Below, one piece after another: positions 28,645 through 40,026 of a stretch of DNA of 64,000 nucleotides. The position numbers and the translations under genes are program-made. Source of the DNA: an uncultured Alphaproteobacteria bacterium (GTDB lineage Bacteria; Pseudomonadota; Alphaproteobacteria; Rs-D84). How positions within the stretch are numbered: position 1 is the stretch's first letter; each line of letters starts with the position of its first letter. The notes under the pieces are model-generated. The model saw only the letters and a list, made by a program, of their open reading frames with translations. It did not search any database and was not told the DNA's origin. The stretch spans positions 200,966-264,965 of the forward strand of contig CAMRWN010000001.1 in NCBI GenBank assembly GCA_947054455.1, written 5' to 3'.

Positions 28645-30909
28645 ATGGCAGAAAAGTTCAAGATTTTATCCGTCGGCGGCAAGGGCAAAGGCCTGAACAT
28701 ATTCAAATCCACCGCATACAAGGAGAACGAGCGTGCACCAATGGCGCGTCTGTTCTGGGAACTGCGCTGGGTCATCGGGATATGGATTGTTTGCGCGCTG
28801 GCGTTCGGAATATCGTTTATAATAGAACATATATGGCGATACGGCTGGTCGCCGGCCAGCGCGGTCTGGACCAAGATATACCTGCAGCATGCGGCCATGA
28901 CGCTGGGGGTGTCGGTGATTGCAGAGATACCGATGTGGCTGCTGCGGTGCGCGGTGCGTCCGGACATGGCGTGCATTGTGCCGCTGCTGCCGGTGATTGC
29001 GTATTTCTTTATGGCCGACAGCACGCTGGTGTCGGAATTCAATCCCAATTCCAAGGACAAGTTCCATGAAAAATCCGCGAACAAGGCGACCGCGTCTGAC
29101 ATACGAAAAATGGGTACAAACAATAAAAATCCCAACGGCCTGTTCGGCGGATTTATGATGGTTCTGGGGTATTTCAAGGACAAGGGAAAAAGCATGCCGC
29201 TGCGCATGGACGAATGTTTGTCGGCACTGCTGCTGGCGCCGGCCGGTACCGGTAAGTCCGTTGGCGTCGTTATACCGACGATTCTGGGATGCGACGAAGT
29301 ATCGATGATAATAAACGACCCGAAACCTGAACTGGTTCAAAAAACGTCGGCATACCGCGCGACAATCGGGCCGGTATTCATTATGAACTGGGGCCAGCGG
29401 GACGAGCCGGAGCAGGGCATATACTATCCGTCATGGAATCCGCTGTCGCCGGAAAACATGCCCGACAACGAAGAAGGCCGCAACACATACATCCAGACAA
29501 TCGTCAACACCCTGATACCAGAGGCCCAGGGCAGCGCCGACCCCCACTGGACAAACACAGGACGCGCGGCGATGAACGGGTTCATAAACTTCACCGTATC
29601 CAAGGTCGAACGCGCAAAGGCCGACGATTATTTCTACTCGCGCCTGTCGGCGGGACTGTTTGACGCCGAAGACGCAGCGGTTTTGTCCGACTATTACATG
29701 ACAATGACCAGCGACCCGAACGCATACGCCGCAATGGCGCTGACCCAGCGCGGGGAACTGAACGCGTCGAACTATGTCCATGTCGGTACATGGGAAAACA
29801 TACCGGACGAATTTATCGGGCAAGAGGCGTCGCTGCCAATGATGCTGGCGTGGTACACCCAGGGGCAGCTGAAGGTCGGCGAAGAATTGGAAGAACGCCG
29901 CCGCGCCGGCGACCAAATGGTCATGATGGCCGACCCCATGAAGGACTTTTTGACCAAGGCCGTGGAAGAGGCGCGCCTGTACGCATACAATCCGGACGCG
30001 GTTGCCGCACTGCTGAACCTGGCCAACACACCGGACAAGGAACGCGGATCGACCCTGTCGACAATGAACGCGGGGTTGAACATATTCCGTCATCCGGCCG
30101 TAAACAAGCACACGCGCCATTCCGACCTGCACTTTGCGGATTTGCGCGGCATGCGCGACCCGCGCGACGGCAAGATAAAGCCCGTCAGCGTATATCTGGC
30201 GATAAATGTCGCCGATGCCAGCACGTTCAGCCCGATAACCAGCATGTTTGTGGAATTGTTAAGTAAATTCCTTATTGCCAATCCCCCGGAATCGAGCCGG
30301 TCGGGTCAAAAAATTGGACCGTATCCGACACTGTTCGTACTGGACGAAATGCCGACCATGAACAAGCTGGAGGCGATTATCCAAGGCCCCGCCGTCGGAC
30401 GCGGACAAAAGGTTTCATACCTGATTGTCGGCCAGGACATCAGCCAGATTGCCGACAAATACGGCGACAAGGCCGCCGACACGATTATCGCCAACACCGC
30501 GGCCAAGGTCATACTGCGAGTCAACGACCCGTCGACCGCAAGAAGATTTTCCGACATGATGGGCGAAAAAATTGAAATGAAGAAAGTAAAAGGCCCCGAC
30601 GGCAAGGAGACGGAAGAACCGTCGTCCAAGCCACTTTTCACCACGATGGATTTGATGACGCTGTCGGTGGACAAACAGCTGGTTCTGATGCAGGGTTGGT
30701 ACAACCATCCGATAGAGGCGGAACAAGCCAGATGGTACAAAAACAAAACGCCGGCAGAAAAAGAACAATACACCAAGGTCATGATGGGCGAAACGACGCC
30801 ACTGCCGGAATTTTTGATACCGGCGCACCACAACGCGCTGCGTTATGAAGGCCCGGTTCGAATATACAATCCCGCCACGGGCGAGTTGAAGGAAATGATA
30901 TCCGCATAA
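28645..30909 (+). CDS. Type IV secretion coupling ATPase, VirD4/TraG family
   Basis: N-terminal TM segments; ALLLAPAGTGKSVGVVIPTILGCDEVSMIINDPKPEL; FVLDEMPTMNKLEAIIQGPAVGRGQKVSYLIVGQDISQI; TAAKVILRVNDPSTARRFSDMMGE. Confidence 0.93.
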   Translation: MAEKFKILSVGGKGKGLNIFKSTAYKENERAPMARLFWELRWVIGIWIVCALAFGISFIIEHIWRYGWSPASAVWTKIYLQHAAMTLGVSVIAEIPMWLLRCAVRPDMACIVPLLPVIAYFFMADSTLVSEFNPNSKDKFHEKSANKATASDIRKMGTNNKNPNGLFGGFMMVLGYFKDKGKSMPLRMDECLSALLLAPAGTGKSVGVVIPTILGCDEVSMIINDPKPELVQKTSAYRATIGPVFIMNWGQRDEPEQGIYYPSWNPLSPENMPDNEEGRNTYIQTIVNTLIPEAQGSADPHWTNTGRAAMNGFINFTVSKVERAKADDYFYSRLSAGLFDAEDAAVLSDYYMTMTSDPNAYAAMALTQRGELNASNYVHVGTWENIPDEFIGQEASLPMMLAWYTQGQLKVGEELEERRRAGDQMVMMADPMKDFLTKAVEEARLYAYNPDAVAALLNLANTPDKERGSTLSTMNAGLNIFRHPAVNKHTRHSDLHFADLRGMRDPRDGKIKPVSVYLAINVADASTFSPITSMFVELLSKFLIANPPESSRSGQKIGPYPTLFVLDEMPTMNKLEAIIQGPAVGRGQKVSYLIVGQDISQIADKYGDKAADTIIANTAAKVILRVNDPSTARRFSDMMGEKIEMKKVKGPDGKETEEPSSKPLFTTMDLMTLSVDKQLVLMQGWYNHPIEAEQARWYKNKTPAEKEQYTKVMMGETTPLPEFLIPAHHNALRYEGPVRIYNPATGELKEMISA

Positions 30910-30944
30910 CCCCTGTGCCATGCTTTCCCCGTTTTCATGCGGCA

Positions 30945-30974
30945 AAAAAATCCCCCACATGGGGGGATTTTTAT
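30945..30974. terminator. Terminator hairpin AAAATCCCCCACATGGGGGGATTTTTATT
   Basis: Inverted repeat between convergent virD4-like and accC. Confidence 0.8.
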
Positions 30975-32356
30975 TCTTCCGCGGCCGTTTCGTCCGGCGT
31001 GGGATTTTCCTTTTGCGCGGCCAAATAACTCTCCAGCCAGTGATTGTCAAAATTCAACTGTCTGACGTCGCGGTTGTTCAGCAACCTGCGCTGCAGCGGA
31101 ATTGTGGTTTTTACACCCTCTATCACGAATTCATCCAGCGCACGCTGCGCACGCATGATGCATGCGGGACGGTTCTGGGCGTGGACAATCAGTTTTGCAA
31201 TCATCGAATCATAGGTCGGCGGAATCGTGTATCCGGTATATACCGCGCTGTCTACGCGAACCCCCAGACCACCTGACGGCGCATAAAGCGATATCTTGCC
31301 GGGATTTGGGATAAATGTTTCCGGATCCTCGGCATTGATGCGGAATTCAATCGCATGGCCGTGCGCAACGACGTTTGACTGGGTATAGCCCAGTTTTTCA
31401 CCCGCCGCGACGCGTATCTGTTCACGCACCAGGTCGACGCCGTAAACCATTTCGGTTACGGGATGTTCCACCTGCAGACGCGTGTTCATTTCCAGGAAAT
31501 AGAACTTGCCGTCTTCGAACATGAATTCAAACGTGCCGGCGTTGGTGTAGCCCATCTTTTTCGCCGCCGTCTTACATACCTCTATCATGTCGTCGCGCTG
31601 TTTCTGGGTCAGGGCCGCCGCAGGGCATTCCTCCATCACCTTTTGATTCTTGCGCTGCAGCGAGCAGTCGCGTTCACCAAATATCACGACGTTGCCATGC
31701 TGGTCCCCCAGCACCTGAAATTCAATATGACGCGGATGCATCAGCAGTTTTTCCATATACAGCGTGTCGTCGCCGAATCCGGACTTGGCCTCCTGCTTGG
31801 TTATCTGGAACGCTTCGGCCATCTGGTTGGCGTTCATAACAGGGCGCATTCCGCGTCCGCCGCCGCCCGCCGCCGCCTTCAGCATGACAGGGTATCCGAT
31901 TTCTTCGGCGCATTTCAGCGCATCTTCCAGCGTTGCGACCGCGCCGTCCGAACCCGGCACCACCGGCAGACCGCATTCAATCGCGGTACGCTTGGCGTTT
32001 ACCTTGTCGCCCATGCGCGTAATCATTTCAGCAGACGGCCCAATCCAAATCATGCCGTGCTGTTCCACCTTTTGCGCGAAATCGGCGCGTTCGGACAAAA
32101 AACCGTATCCAGGGTGTATCGCGTCCGCATTTGTCAGCAGTGCCGCCGTCAGAATCGCGGATTCGTTCAGATATGAATCCTTGGACGGGCCGGGGCCGAT
32201 GCATACAGATTCATCGGCCAGCTGAACATGCATGGCGTTTTTGTCGACCGTCGAATACACGGCGACCGTTCGGATGCCCATGTCGCGGCATGCGCGTATG
32301 ACGCGCAATGCGATTTCACCGCGGTTGGCAATCAATACTTTTTTTATCTGAGACAT
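30971..32356 (-). CDS. accC: Acetyl-CoA carboxylase, biotin carboxylase subunit
   Basis: MSQIKKVLIANRGEIALRVIRACRDMGIRTVAVYSTVDKNAMHVQLADESVCIGP...AAAGGGGRGMR...FYFLEMNTRLQVEHPVTEMVYGVDLV. Confidence 0.97.
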   Translation of the reverse strand: MSQIKKVLIANRGEIALRVIRACRDMGIRTVAVYSTVDKNAMHVQLADESVCIGPGPSKDSYLNESAILTAALLTNADAIHPGYGFLSERADFAQKVEQHGMIWIGPSAEMITRMGDKVNAKRTAIECGLPVVPGSDGAVATLEDALKCAEEIGYPVMLKAAAGGGGRGMRPVMNANQMAEAFQITKQEAKSGFGDDTLYMEKLLMHPRHIEFQVLGDQHGNVVIFGERDCSLQRKNQKVMEECPAAALTQKQRDDMIEVCKTAAKKMGYTNAGTFEFMFEDGKFYFLEMNTRLQVEHPVTEMVYGVDLVREQIRVAAGEKLGYTQSNVVAHGHAIEFRINAEDPETFIPNPGKISLYAPSGGLGVRVDSAVYTGYTIPPTYDSMIAKLIVHAQNRPACIMRAQRALDEFVIEGVKTTIPLQRRLLNNRDVRQLNFDNHWLESYLAAQKENPTPDETAAEE

Positions 32357-32367
32357 TTTTATTTATC

Positions 32368-32808
32368 TTATTCGATAACAATTAATGTTTGGTCGAATTC
32401 GACCGCCTGGCCGTCGGAAACCATTATTTCCTTTACAACGCCGTCCTTGTCGGACTTTATCGGGTTAAAGGTCTTCATCGCTTCGACCAGGGCAACCGTG
32501 TCGCCCGCCTTTACCGTCGCGCCGACGGATGTAAATGGCTTGGCCCCCGGTTCCGGCGCCAGATACGCAACACCGACCATCGGCGATTTCAGTGCATATC
32601 CGCTGACCGTGGCGGCGGGCGCCGCAACGGCTGTTTTCGCATCGGCCACAGGCAGCGACGGCATCGCCACCGCGGCGGCCTGCTGCTTTGACAGGTGAAT
32701 ATGTTTGCGATATACGCCGAACAGGAACTGGCGTTCCAAATCCAATTCTGTAATGCCCATTTCATCCATAATTTTGGACATGGACTCTACGGTTGCACGA
32801 AAAGACAT
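32368..32808 (-). CDS. accB: Acetyl-CoA carboxylase biotin carboxyl carrier protein
   Basis: C-terminal biotinyl domain VALVEAMKTFNPIKSDKDGVVKEIMVSDGQAVEFDQTLIVIE; upstream of accC. Confidence 0.95.
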   Translation of the reverse strand: MSFRATVESMSKIMDEMGITELDLERQFLFGVYRKHIHLSKQQAAAVAMPSLPVADAKTAVAAPAATVSGYALKSPMVGVAYLAPEPGAKPFTSVGATVKAGDTVALVEAMKTFNPIKSDKDGVVKEIMVSDGQAVEFDQTLIVIE

Positions 32809-32871
32809 TTCTTTTATCCTTTTTATAAATTATTAAAGTTTGAATGGATTTTACCACATCCGCGCCCGATG

Positions 32872-33108
32872 TCAAGGCACCGGGTCGTATCCCATCCCCC
32901 CGCCGGGTCTGCAGCGAAAAATACGGCGCATTCCCATAATCGAACCGCGGATGAGGCCATACTTTTCAATCGCCGCGCGGGTGTATTCGCTGCAGCTGGG
33001 GGTAAAACGGCACGCACAACGCCCGCCGATAACGGGCGATATAAACGCGCGGTACGCATTGATGGCGCGCATGGCGGCGCGAACGGCAAAATCGGGTTTA
33101 TTCGGCAT
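32872..33108 (-). CDS. yidD: Membrane protein insertion efficiency factor YidD
   Basis: AINAYRAFISPVIGGRCACRFTPSCSEYTRAAIEKYGLIRGSIMGMRRIFRCRPGGGMGYDPVP. Confidence 0.93.
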   Translation of the reverse strand: MPNKPDFAVRAAMRAINAYRAFISPVIGGRCACRFTPSCSEYTRAAIEKYGLIRGSIMGMRRIFRCRPGGGMGYDPVP

Positions 33109-33448
33109 TTTCCGCATCGGGCGTCCGCGCCAGATAACGCAGCGCCTTTTTAATCGCGACGCGCCCGTCCAGACGCGACGCGTCCAGTATCGCGCGGCGC
33201 GCAATGAATACATAGTCGCGGTCGGGCCGCATCAGACGCTCGTTAAACGCAATCCAGTCGCGCAGCAGACGCTTGGCCCGATTGCGGTGCACCGCCAGCT
33301 TGAACGTCTTTTTCGTCGCAACCAGACCGTATCGCGCATCGTCGGCAAACTTGGCCGGTTTGGCCCGTATCAGACAAAACGCGCATCGCGCCGTTATGTC
33401 GTCGGGCGTCATTATAAAATCTTCATGTTTTTTTATCGTGTCTCGCAT
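33098..33448 (-). CDS. rnpA: Ribonuclease P protein component
   Basis: YGLVATKKTFKLAVHRNRAKRLLRDWIAFNERLMRPDRDYVFIAR, RnpA motif; overlaps yidD start. Confidence 0.92.
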   Translation of the reverse strand: MRDTIKKHEDFIMTPDDITARCAFCLIRAKPAKFADDARYGLVATKKTFKLAVHRNRAKRLLRDWIAFNERLMRPDRDYVFIARRAILDASRLDGRVAIKKALRYLARTPDAENAE

Positions 33449-33459
33449 GGGGGGTATAA

Positions 33460-34611
<1,152 letters not shown>

Positions 34612-34617
34612 AAAAAA

Positions 34618-34642
34618 CGCCGGCAAATGCCGGTGTTTTTTA
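34618..34642. terminator. Terminator hairpin CGCCGGCAAATGCCGGTG + T-tract
   Basis: Inverted repeat between convergent mreB and pheT. Confidence 0.85.
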
Positions 34643-34679
34643 TAGGATAACCGTTCCCCGAATCCGGGGAACATAACGC

Positions 34680-36983
34680 CTATCTGTCGCGGATTCGCGC
34701 AGCGCATTTTGATTCGACAGCGTTTATGACCGCGTCCTGGATTTTCATCAAATCCGCATCCGACATGTTTTCTGTCGGAATTATCGTGATGGTGAATGCA
34801 ATCGACTTGGTACCGTCATCCATTGCAAACGCGTCGAAGACAACTGCGTCCGATATGCGCGAATCCGCGCGACGGGCGGCGTCAACCAGATTTTCCGCCG
34901 GCATCGACGCGTCCACTACAAACGCGAAATCACGCTTTATCGGCTGAAAATCAGACAGCGGTGCTGCGCACGCCGCGCGACGCGACGGCAACGCGAACAC
35001 ATCATCGACTATCGCCACAACCGCATCCGATTTTATCCGCAGCTTTTTCGCCACCGCCGGATGCAGCTGGCCGAATTCGGCGATTTTCTTTTTACCCTGA
35101 TATATCGCGCCGTATCTGAAGGGATGGGCCCACAACGGGGCGTCCGCATCGGACACAGTAAATTTCCGGTCGCGCATCAGCGCAATCAAATCCGCCTTTG
35201 CATCAAATATGTCGACATTTCTGCCGCGCCCCTGCCAGTGCTTTGGCGATGCGGCACCCATGCGCAGAATACACAGCTGCGTGTGCTGGTCCCCGGGCGC
35301 GTCGCCGTCAAATACGGTGCCGATTTCGAACAGGGCCAAATCAGGGTATCCGCGCTTTTCATTGTTTGCGGCCGCAGTCAGCATATTGCCCAACAGCGAA
35401 TTGCGCAGCGTGTCCAGCTCGCTGGTAATCGGATTGGCGATTTTTATCGACGGCTTGTCCGACAGAACGGATTCCAGGGCCGAATTTCCAAATCCGAATG
35501 AATGCGTTTCGTTCAGACCGCGCGCCGCCAGCATCGCGTGCATGCGCCAGTCGGCGTCATCATGCGGACGAACATCGCCCGTGGTGTGTTGGCGGCTGGT
35601 CGCGATTTTGTCGTATCCATATATGCGCAGCAAATCCGCAACAACGGTTTCCGCGATACGCACGTCCACGCGGGCGGGGCGGGGTACGACAATCCATTTG
35701 TCGCCGTCGCAACGCACCGCATACCCCAGATTTTCCAATATCCGGCGCTGAACATCGGCATCCAGCGAAACACCAGTCTTTTTACGGAACAAATCCGGAT
35801 TATATTCGATTTCCGGCGCCGGATAGTCGTCCGCCCCGCCGCATTCCACCGCGACGATTTTCCCGCCGCACGCGTCCAGCACGATTTGCGTCGCCGCCGC
35901 CAGGGCCGCCGCCGTCATCGTCGGATCTATTCCGCGTTCATATCTGTACGACGCATCCGTCGACATGCCAACGCGCTTTGCCGTTTTGCGCACCGCAACA
36001 GGGTCGAAATAGGCACTTTCCAGTATTATGTTTTTCGTATCGTCGGACGCAGCCGCGCGCGCGCCGCCCACAACCCCGGCCAGCGCCAGAACGCCCGCAT
36101 CGTCGGCAATAACGACGTCGGACGCGCACAGGGTGTGCGCAGCGCCGAACAAATCGGCGAATTCTTCGCCGTCGCGGGCGGTGCGTACAACGATGTCGCC
36201 GCAAACCTTGTCCGCGTCAAAACAATGCATCGGCTGGCCCATGTCATAGCAGACATAGTTCGTCGCATCGACCGGCGCATTCTTTGGATTTATTCCGATT
36301 GCGGCCAGACGCGCCGATATGGTCTTGTCGCCCGGCCCCATTTTTATCCCGTGAATTTCGCAAAAGCGGTAGACGCCGCACAACGGTGTTTCCACGTGAA
36401 CCGCGCGCGCACCGGACTTTGCATCCAAATGCTTGACCGGTGCATCCAGATATTCGCCCGCGCCGGCCGCCGCCAAATCACGCGCCACACCGCGCACCGC
36501 CAGATAGTCCGGACGGTTCGGTGTGATACCCGCATCAAACACCACCGGCGGCGCCACAACAACAGTGCCGGGCGCCACATCCGCGTCCAGTTCAATAATC
36601 CCGTCGTCATCGTCGCCCGCGCCGATTTCACGCGCGCTGCACATCATGCCGTCCGACACGACGCCACGCAGTTTGCCGCTTTGTATTTCGCGCCCCCCGA
36701 CAATGCATCCGGGCCGGGCCAGCACGGAAACCAGCCCCGCGCGCGCATTGGGTGCGCCGCACACGACCTGGCGCGTGGCGCCGGTGCCGTCATCCACCTT
36801 TAACACGTGCAGATGGTCGCTGTTTTCATGCGGCCGGCATTCGATTATTCGCGCCGCGACAAATGGGGCGGGTGCGGATAAATCCTCGACCTCCAGCCCG
36901 GTGCGGGTCAGCGTTTCAGCAATCTGCGCCGCCGTCAAATCCGTTTTCAAATATTGTTTCAACCAATCATATGTCCATTTCAT
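34680..36983 (-). CDS. pheT: Phenylalanine-tRNA ligase beta subunit
   Basis: MKWTYDWLKQYLKTDLTAAQIAETLTRTGLEVEDL; tRNA-binding, B3/B4 and FDX-ACB regions. Confidence 0.97.
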   Translation of the reverse strand: MKWTYDWLKQYLKTDLTAAQIAETLTRTGLEVEDLSAPAPFVAARIIECRPHENSDHLHVLKVDDGTGATRQVVCGAPNARAGLVSVLARPGCIVGGREIQSGKLRGVVSDGMMCSAREIGAGDDDDGIIELDADVAPGTVVVAPPVVFDAGITPNRPDYLAVRGVARDLAAAGAGEYLDAPVKHLDAKSGARAVHVETPLCGVYRFCEIHGIKMGPGDKTISARLAAIGINPKNAPVDATNYVCYDMGQPMHCFDADKVCGDIVVRTARDGEEFADLFGAAHTLCASDVVIADDAGVLALAGVVGGARAAASDDTKNIILESAYFDPVAVRKTAKRVGMSTDASYRYERGIDPTMTAAALAAATQIVLDACGGKIVAVECGGADDYPAPEIEYNPDLFRKKTGVSLDADVQRRILENLGYAVRCDGDKWIVVPRPARVDVRIAETVVADLLRIYGYDKIATSRQHTTGDVRPHDDADWRMHAMLAARGLNETHSFGFGNSALESVLSDKPSIKIANPITSELDTLRNSLLGNMLTAAANNEKRGYPDLALFEIGTVFDGDAPGDQHTQLCILRMGAASPKHWQGRGRNVDIFDAKADLIALMRDRKFTVSDADAPLWAHPFRYGAIYQGKKKIAEFGQLHPAVAKKLRIKSDAVVAIVDDVFALPSRRAACAAPLSDFQPIKRDFAFVVDASMPAENLVDAARRADSRISDAVVFDAFAMDDGTKSIAFTITIIPTENMSDADLMKIQDAVINAVESKCAARIRDR

Positions 36984-36999
36984 GTCTGTCCCCCGCGTA

Positions 37000-37947
37000 T
37001 CAAAATCCCGAATTTTTCAGCCAGCGCACATCGCCGTTATAAAATTCGCGTATATCGTCCAAGTTGTATTTCAGCATCGCCAGTCTGTCCCAGCCGAACC
37101 CGAACGCAAAACCCTGGTACCGGTCCGGATCTATGCCCGCATTGCGCAGAACGTTCGGGTGAACCATTCCAGCCCCCATTATTTCCAGCCAGCGGTCGCC
37201 ACGCCATTTCATGTCGATTTCAATGCTGGGGTCGGTAAAGGGGAAATAAGACGGACGTATGCGCAGCTCCACGTCTTCAATCTCAAAAAATCTGGACAGA
37301 AATGCACGCACGTCGCCAATCAAATCCGACATTGTTATGTCGCGGTCTATGTACAGTCCCTCTATCTGGTGGAACATCGGACTGTGCGTGGCGTCCATTT
37401 CCTTGCGGTATGTGGCGCCGATGCCGAACATTTTAATCGGAACACCGTCGGATTCCATGGCGCGAATCTGAATCGCGGATGTCTGGGTGCGCAAAATGTT
37501 TCCGTTCGGCAGAAAGAACGTGTCCTGCATGTCGCGCGCCGGATGATGCGCCGGTGTGTTCAGCGCCGTAAAGTTGTGCCAGTCATCCTCTATCTCGGGA
37601 CCGGTGCGCATTTGATATCCATAGGATTCCAGAATCTGCGCGATTTCGCGCAGCGACTGCGTCAGCGGATGCAGCGTGCCGCGGTTTTCCGGCGCCGGAT
37701 TCAGACTGACGTCCAGTTTTTGCCCGGCCAGTTCCGACATCATCACCGCGTTTTCAATTTCCGCCTGGCGCGTCTTGAACAGTTCACGCAGCGTTGTGTT
37801 TTCCAGATTCAACGCGGCGCGCGCGTCGTTGTCCAGATTCTTCATCTCTTTCAAACGGGCGGTCATCGTGCCGTTTTTGCCGAATGTCGCAGTATAGAGC
37901 GCCTGCAATTCTTCCAGTGTTTTTATATTTTTTATCGTGTCCTGCAT
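37000..37947 (-). CDS. pheS: Phenylalanine-tRNA ligase alpha subunit
   Basis: HPLTQSLREIAQILESYGYQMRTGPEIEDDWHNFTALNTPAHHPARDMQDTFFL; FAFGFGWDRLAMLKYNLDDIREFYNGDVRWL. Confidence 0.97.
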   Translation of the reverse strand: MQDTIKNIKTLEELQALYTATFGKNGTMTARLKEMKNLDNDARAALNLENTTLRELFKTRQAEIENAVMMSELAGQKLDVSLNPAPENRGTLHPLTQSLREIAQILESYGYQMRTGPEIEDDWHNFTALNTPAHHPARDMQDTFFLPNGNILRTQTSAIQIRAMESDGVPIKMFGIGATYRKEMDATHSPMFHQIEGLYIDRDITMSDLIGDVRAFLSRFFEIEDVELRIRPSYFPFTDPSIEIDMKWRGDRWLEIMGAGMVHPNVLRNAGIDPDRYQGFAFGFGWDRLAMLKYNLDDIREFYNGDVRWLKNSGF

Positions 37948-38024
37948 TTCAATACCTTAAAAATTATAAAAGCCGTCTTTTCGACGGCTTTTATTATGAC
38001 AAAACAAAACCTTACCGCCAAGGG

Positions 38025-38393
38025 TTATTTAGATTCCCCGCCGATAAATCGTTTTGCAGTATCAACCAGTTTGACGAAATTCGCATCGCCGGCATACGCC
38101 ATTTCGGCCAACACCTTGCGATCCAGTTCAACACCCGCCTTTTTCAGACCGTTCATGAACTGGCTGTATGTCAGACCGTTTGCACGGCATGCCGCGTTGA
38201 TACGGACAATCCACAATCCGCGAAATTCGCGCTTTTTAACGCGACGGTCGCGATATGCATACTGTCCGGCCTTTTCCGTTTTTTCACGCGCGGCGCGGTA
38301 TGTCGAATGATGACGGCCCAGGTATCCCTTGGCGCGCGCCAATATTTTATTGTGTTTCTGTTTTACGGTTGTTCCGCGTTTTACTCTTGCCAT
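38025..38393 (-). CDS. rplT: 50S ribosomal protein L20
   Basis: [70 protein letters not shown]. Confidence 0.98.
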   Translation of the reverse strand: MARVKRGTTVKQKHNKILARAKGYLGRHHSTYRAAREKTEKAGQYAYRDRRVKKREFRGLWIVRINAACRANGLTYSQFMNGLKKAGVELDRKVLAEMAYAGDANFVKLVDTAKRFIGGESK

Positions 38394-38409
38394 GATTACA
38401 CCCCTTTAT

Positions 38410-38613
38410 TTATTTCAAGCCATATGGGGCCAGGATTTTCGCCTGCGGCACCATGTTGTCGTTCAGATACTGCGGTTTGGAACCGGCGTTGTTCGCACGC
38501 GCGGATTTCTTGCGCAGCAGCTTCTTGTGGGCGTTTCTGGCAACACGGATTTTGCCGGTCGCAGTCATAGACGCACGTTTTTTCAAGTACGATTTTGTCT
38601 TTAGTTTTGGCAT
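38410..38613 (-). CDS. rpmI: 50S ribosomal protein L35
   Basis: MPKLKTKSYLKKRASMTATGKIRVARNAHKKLLRKKSARANN. Confidence 0.95.
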   Translation of the reverse strand: MPKLKTKSYLKKRASMTATGKIRVARNAHKKLLRKKSARANNAGSKPQYLNDNMVPQAKILAPYGLK

Positions 38614-38752
38614 TTTTACACCTCTTTTTATGTCCTGATGGCAATGCCTTGCCATTTCGGATATGTCTAACACGGGCCATATTTTGGCATATTTAAATGA
38701 AAAATCAAGTTTTTATTGAATGTTGCCTTTTTACCTATTAAACTGGGGGCTG

Positions 38753-39574
38753 ATGATTCAAAACAAATTATCTTCCAGGGTGCGTGATTTGATAAAGTCG
38801 GCAGCCGCGGCGGCGGTGTTGCCGGTGCTGTTCATATACATAATGATTGCAAAGCCGGACTATCGCGTTATGAACGGTCTGGCGCATGCGGTGGTACCCG
38901 CCGCGCGGTGGGCGGGCGGCGTGATAACATGGCCCGTGCGCGCAACGGGCGCGGCGGTTCGAAACATACGGGAACTGTCCACCCTGCGGACCGAGAACGA
39001 AGAACTGCGCGTTCGTCTGGACGCAGCACTGGCGAACCAGAACGCATGCGATATCGCGGTTCTGGAAAATCAGAAGCTGGCGCGTGAACTGGACATAGTG
39101 CGCGCGGCACCGCACGACGTAGTTGTTGCCGACGTCATGCACGACAACACCGCATTCCACCACAGCACGTTTTTGATAAACCGTGGCACGGCGGCCGGCA
39201 TCGCGCCGGGAATGGCGGTCGTATCGACGGACAATCGTCTGGCCGGCATAGTACAGGATGCGGGCGCGAACTTTGCGCGCGTACGGGCGCTGACCGATTC
39301 CGATTCCAATATCGCCGTGCGCATAGTCGGGTCCGAGGTTTACGGATTCCTGGGCGGGACGGGCGCGGTTCATCCAAAAATGGGCCTGTTCAGCGACCCT
39401 GAATTCCAGGCCGCACGCGGCATAAAGCTGGTATCCAGCAACATCAGCGGGGTTTTGCCGGGTGGAATTCCGGTCGGCACAATGATTAACGACACCGATG
39501 TCGATGTTCTGCAGCCGGGGCGCCTGTCGCGTGTTTTGGTACTGAAATTCGACAATAAAAACGAATATAAATGA
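38753..39574 (+). CDS. mreC: Rod shape-determining protein MreC
   Basis: N-terminal TM, coiled coil (LRTENEELRVRLDAAL), VISTDNRLAGIV-like core; upstream of MreD/PBP2/RodA genes. Confidence 0.9.
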   Translation: MIQNKLSSRVRDLIKSAAAAAVLPVLFIYIMIAKPDYRVMNGLAHAVVPAARWAGGVITWPVRATGAAVRNIRELSTLRTENEELRVRLDAALANQNACDIAVLENQKLARELDIVRAAPHDVVVADVMHDNTAFHHSTFLINRGTAAGIAPGMAVVSTDNRLAGIVQDAGANFARVRALTDSDSNIAVRIVGSEVYGFLGGTGAVHPKMGLFSDPEFQAARGIKLVSSNISGVLPGGIPVGTMINDTDVDVLQPGRLSRVLVLKFDNKNEYK

Positions 39575-40026
39575 AAGAGCGTGCAATTCAATTTTTACGG
39601 GCCGCATTCCCGTTTTTGGCGACGCTGTTTTTATGGCGCATGCCGATGATGCCGTGGAATCCCGCGGGCATTCTGGCAATAATACCCATATTTTACTGCA
39701 CGTTCATACGCCCCGTGCCGTGGTTTGCGCCGTTCGGGATTTTGATGTGCTTTCTGATTGATTATAATTTTGACACGCTGTGTTACTGGACGGCGCTGTA
39801 CTGTCTGGCGTATGCGGCCAACGGTTTCCAGACGCGCGTGGACCTGACACGGGCGGCGACGCGCGGGGCGGGGGCGTTCGCGGCGTTTTTCGGGACGGCG
39901 ATGCTGATTCTGGGGCTGATGCATTTAAACCTGTCGAACATGCTGCGCATGATTTGGATTTTCATATGGACGACGGCGCTATACCTTCCGGCGACCGGAT
40001 TAATCAAAAGGATTGGCGATGATTGA
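39571..40026 (+). CDS. Putative MreD-like membrane protein
   Basis: Multipass hydrophobic protein in the mreC-X-mrdA-rodA position. Confidence 0.65.
   Translation: MKERAIQFLRAAFPFLATLFLWRMPMMPWNPAGILAIIPIFYCTFIRPVPWFAPFGILMCFLIDYNFDTLCYWTALYCLAYAANGFQTRVDLTRAATRGAGAFAAFFGTAMLILGLMHLNLSNMLRMIWIFIWTTALYLPATGLIKRIGDD

Noticed and set aside
36388-36403. parS-like GTTTCCACGTGAACC
   Set aside because: Lies inside pheT coding sequence and is an asymmetric partial match.
36523-38310. 595-aa and neighbouring 433-aa (35502..36803) plus-strand ORFs
   Set aside because: Antisense to pheT and pheS, which have clear family matches; no recognisable domains in the shadow frames.
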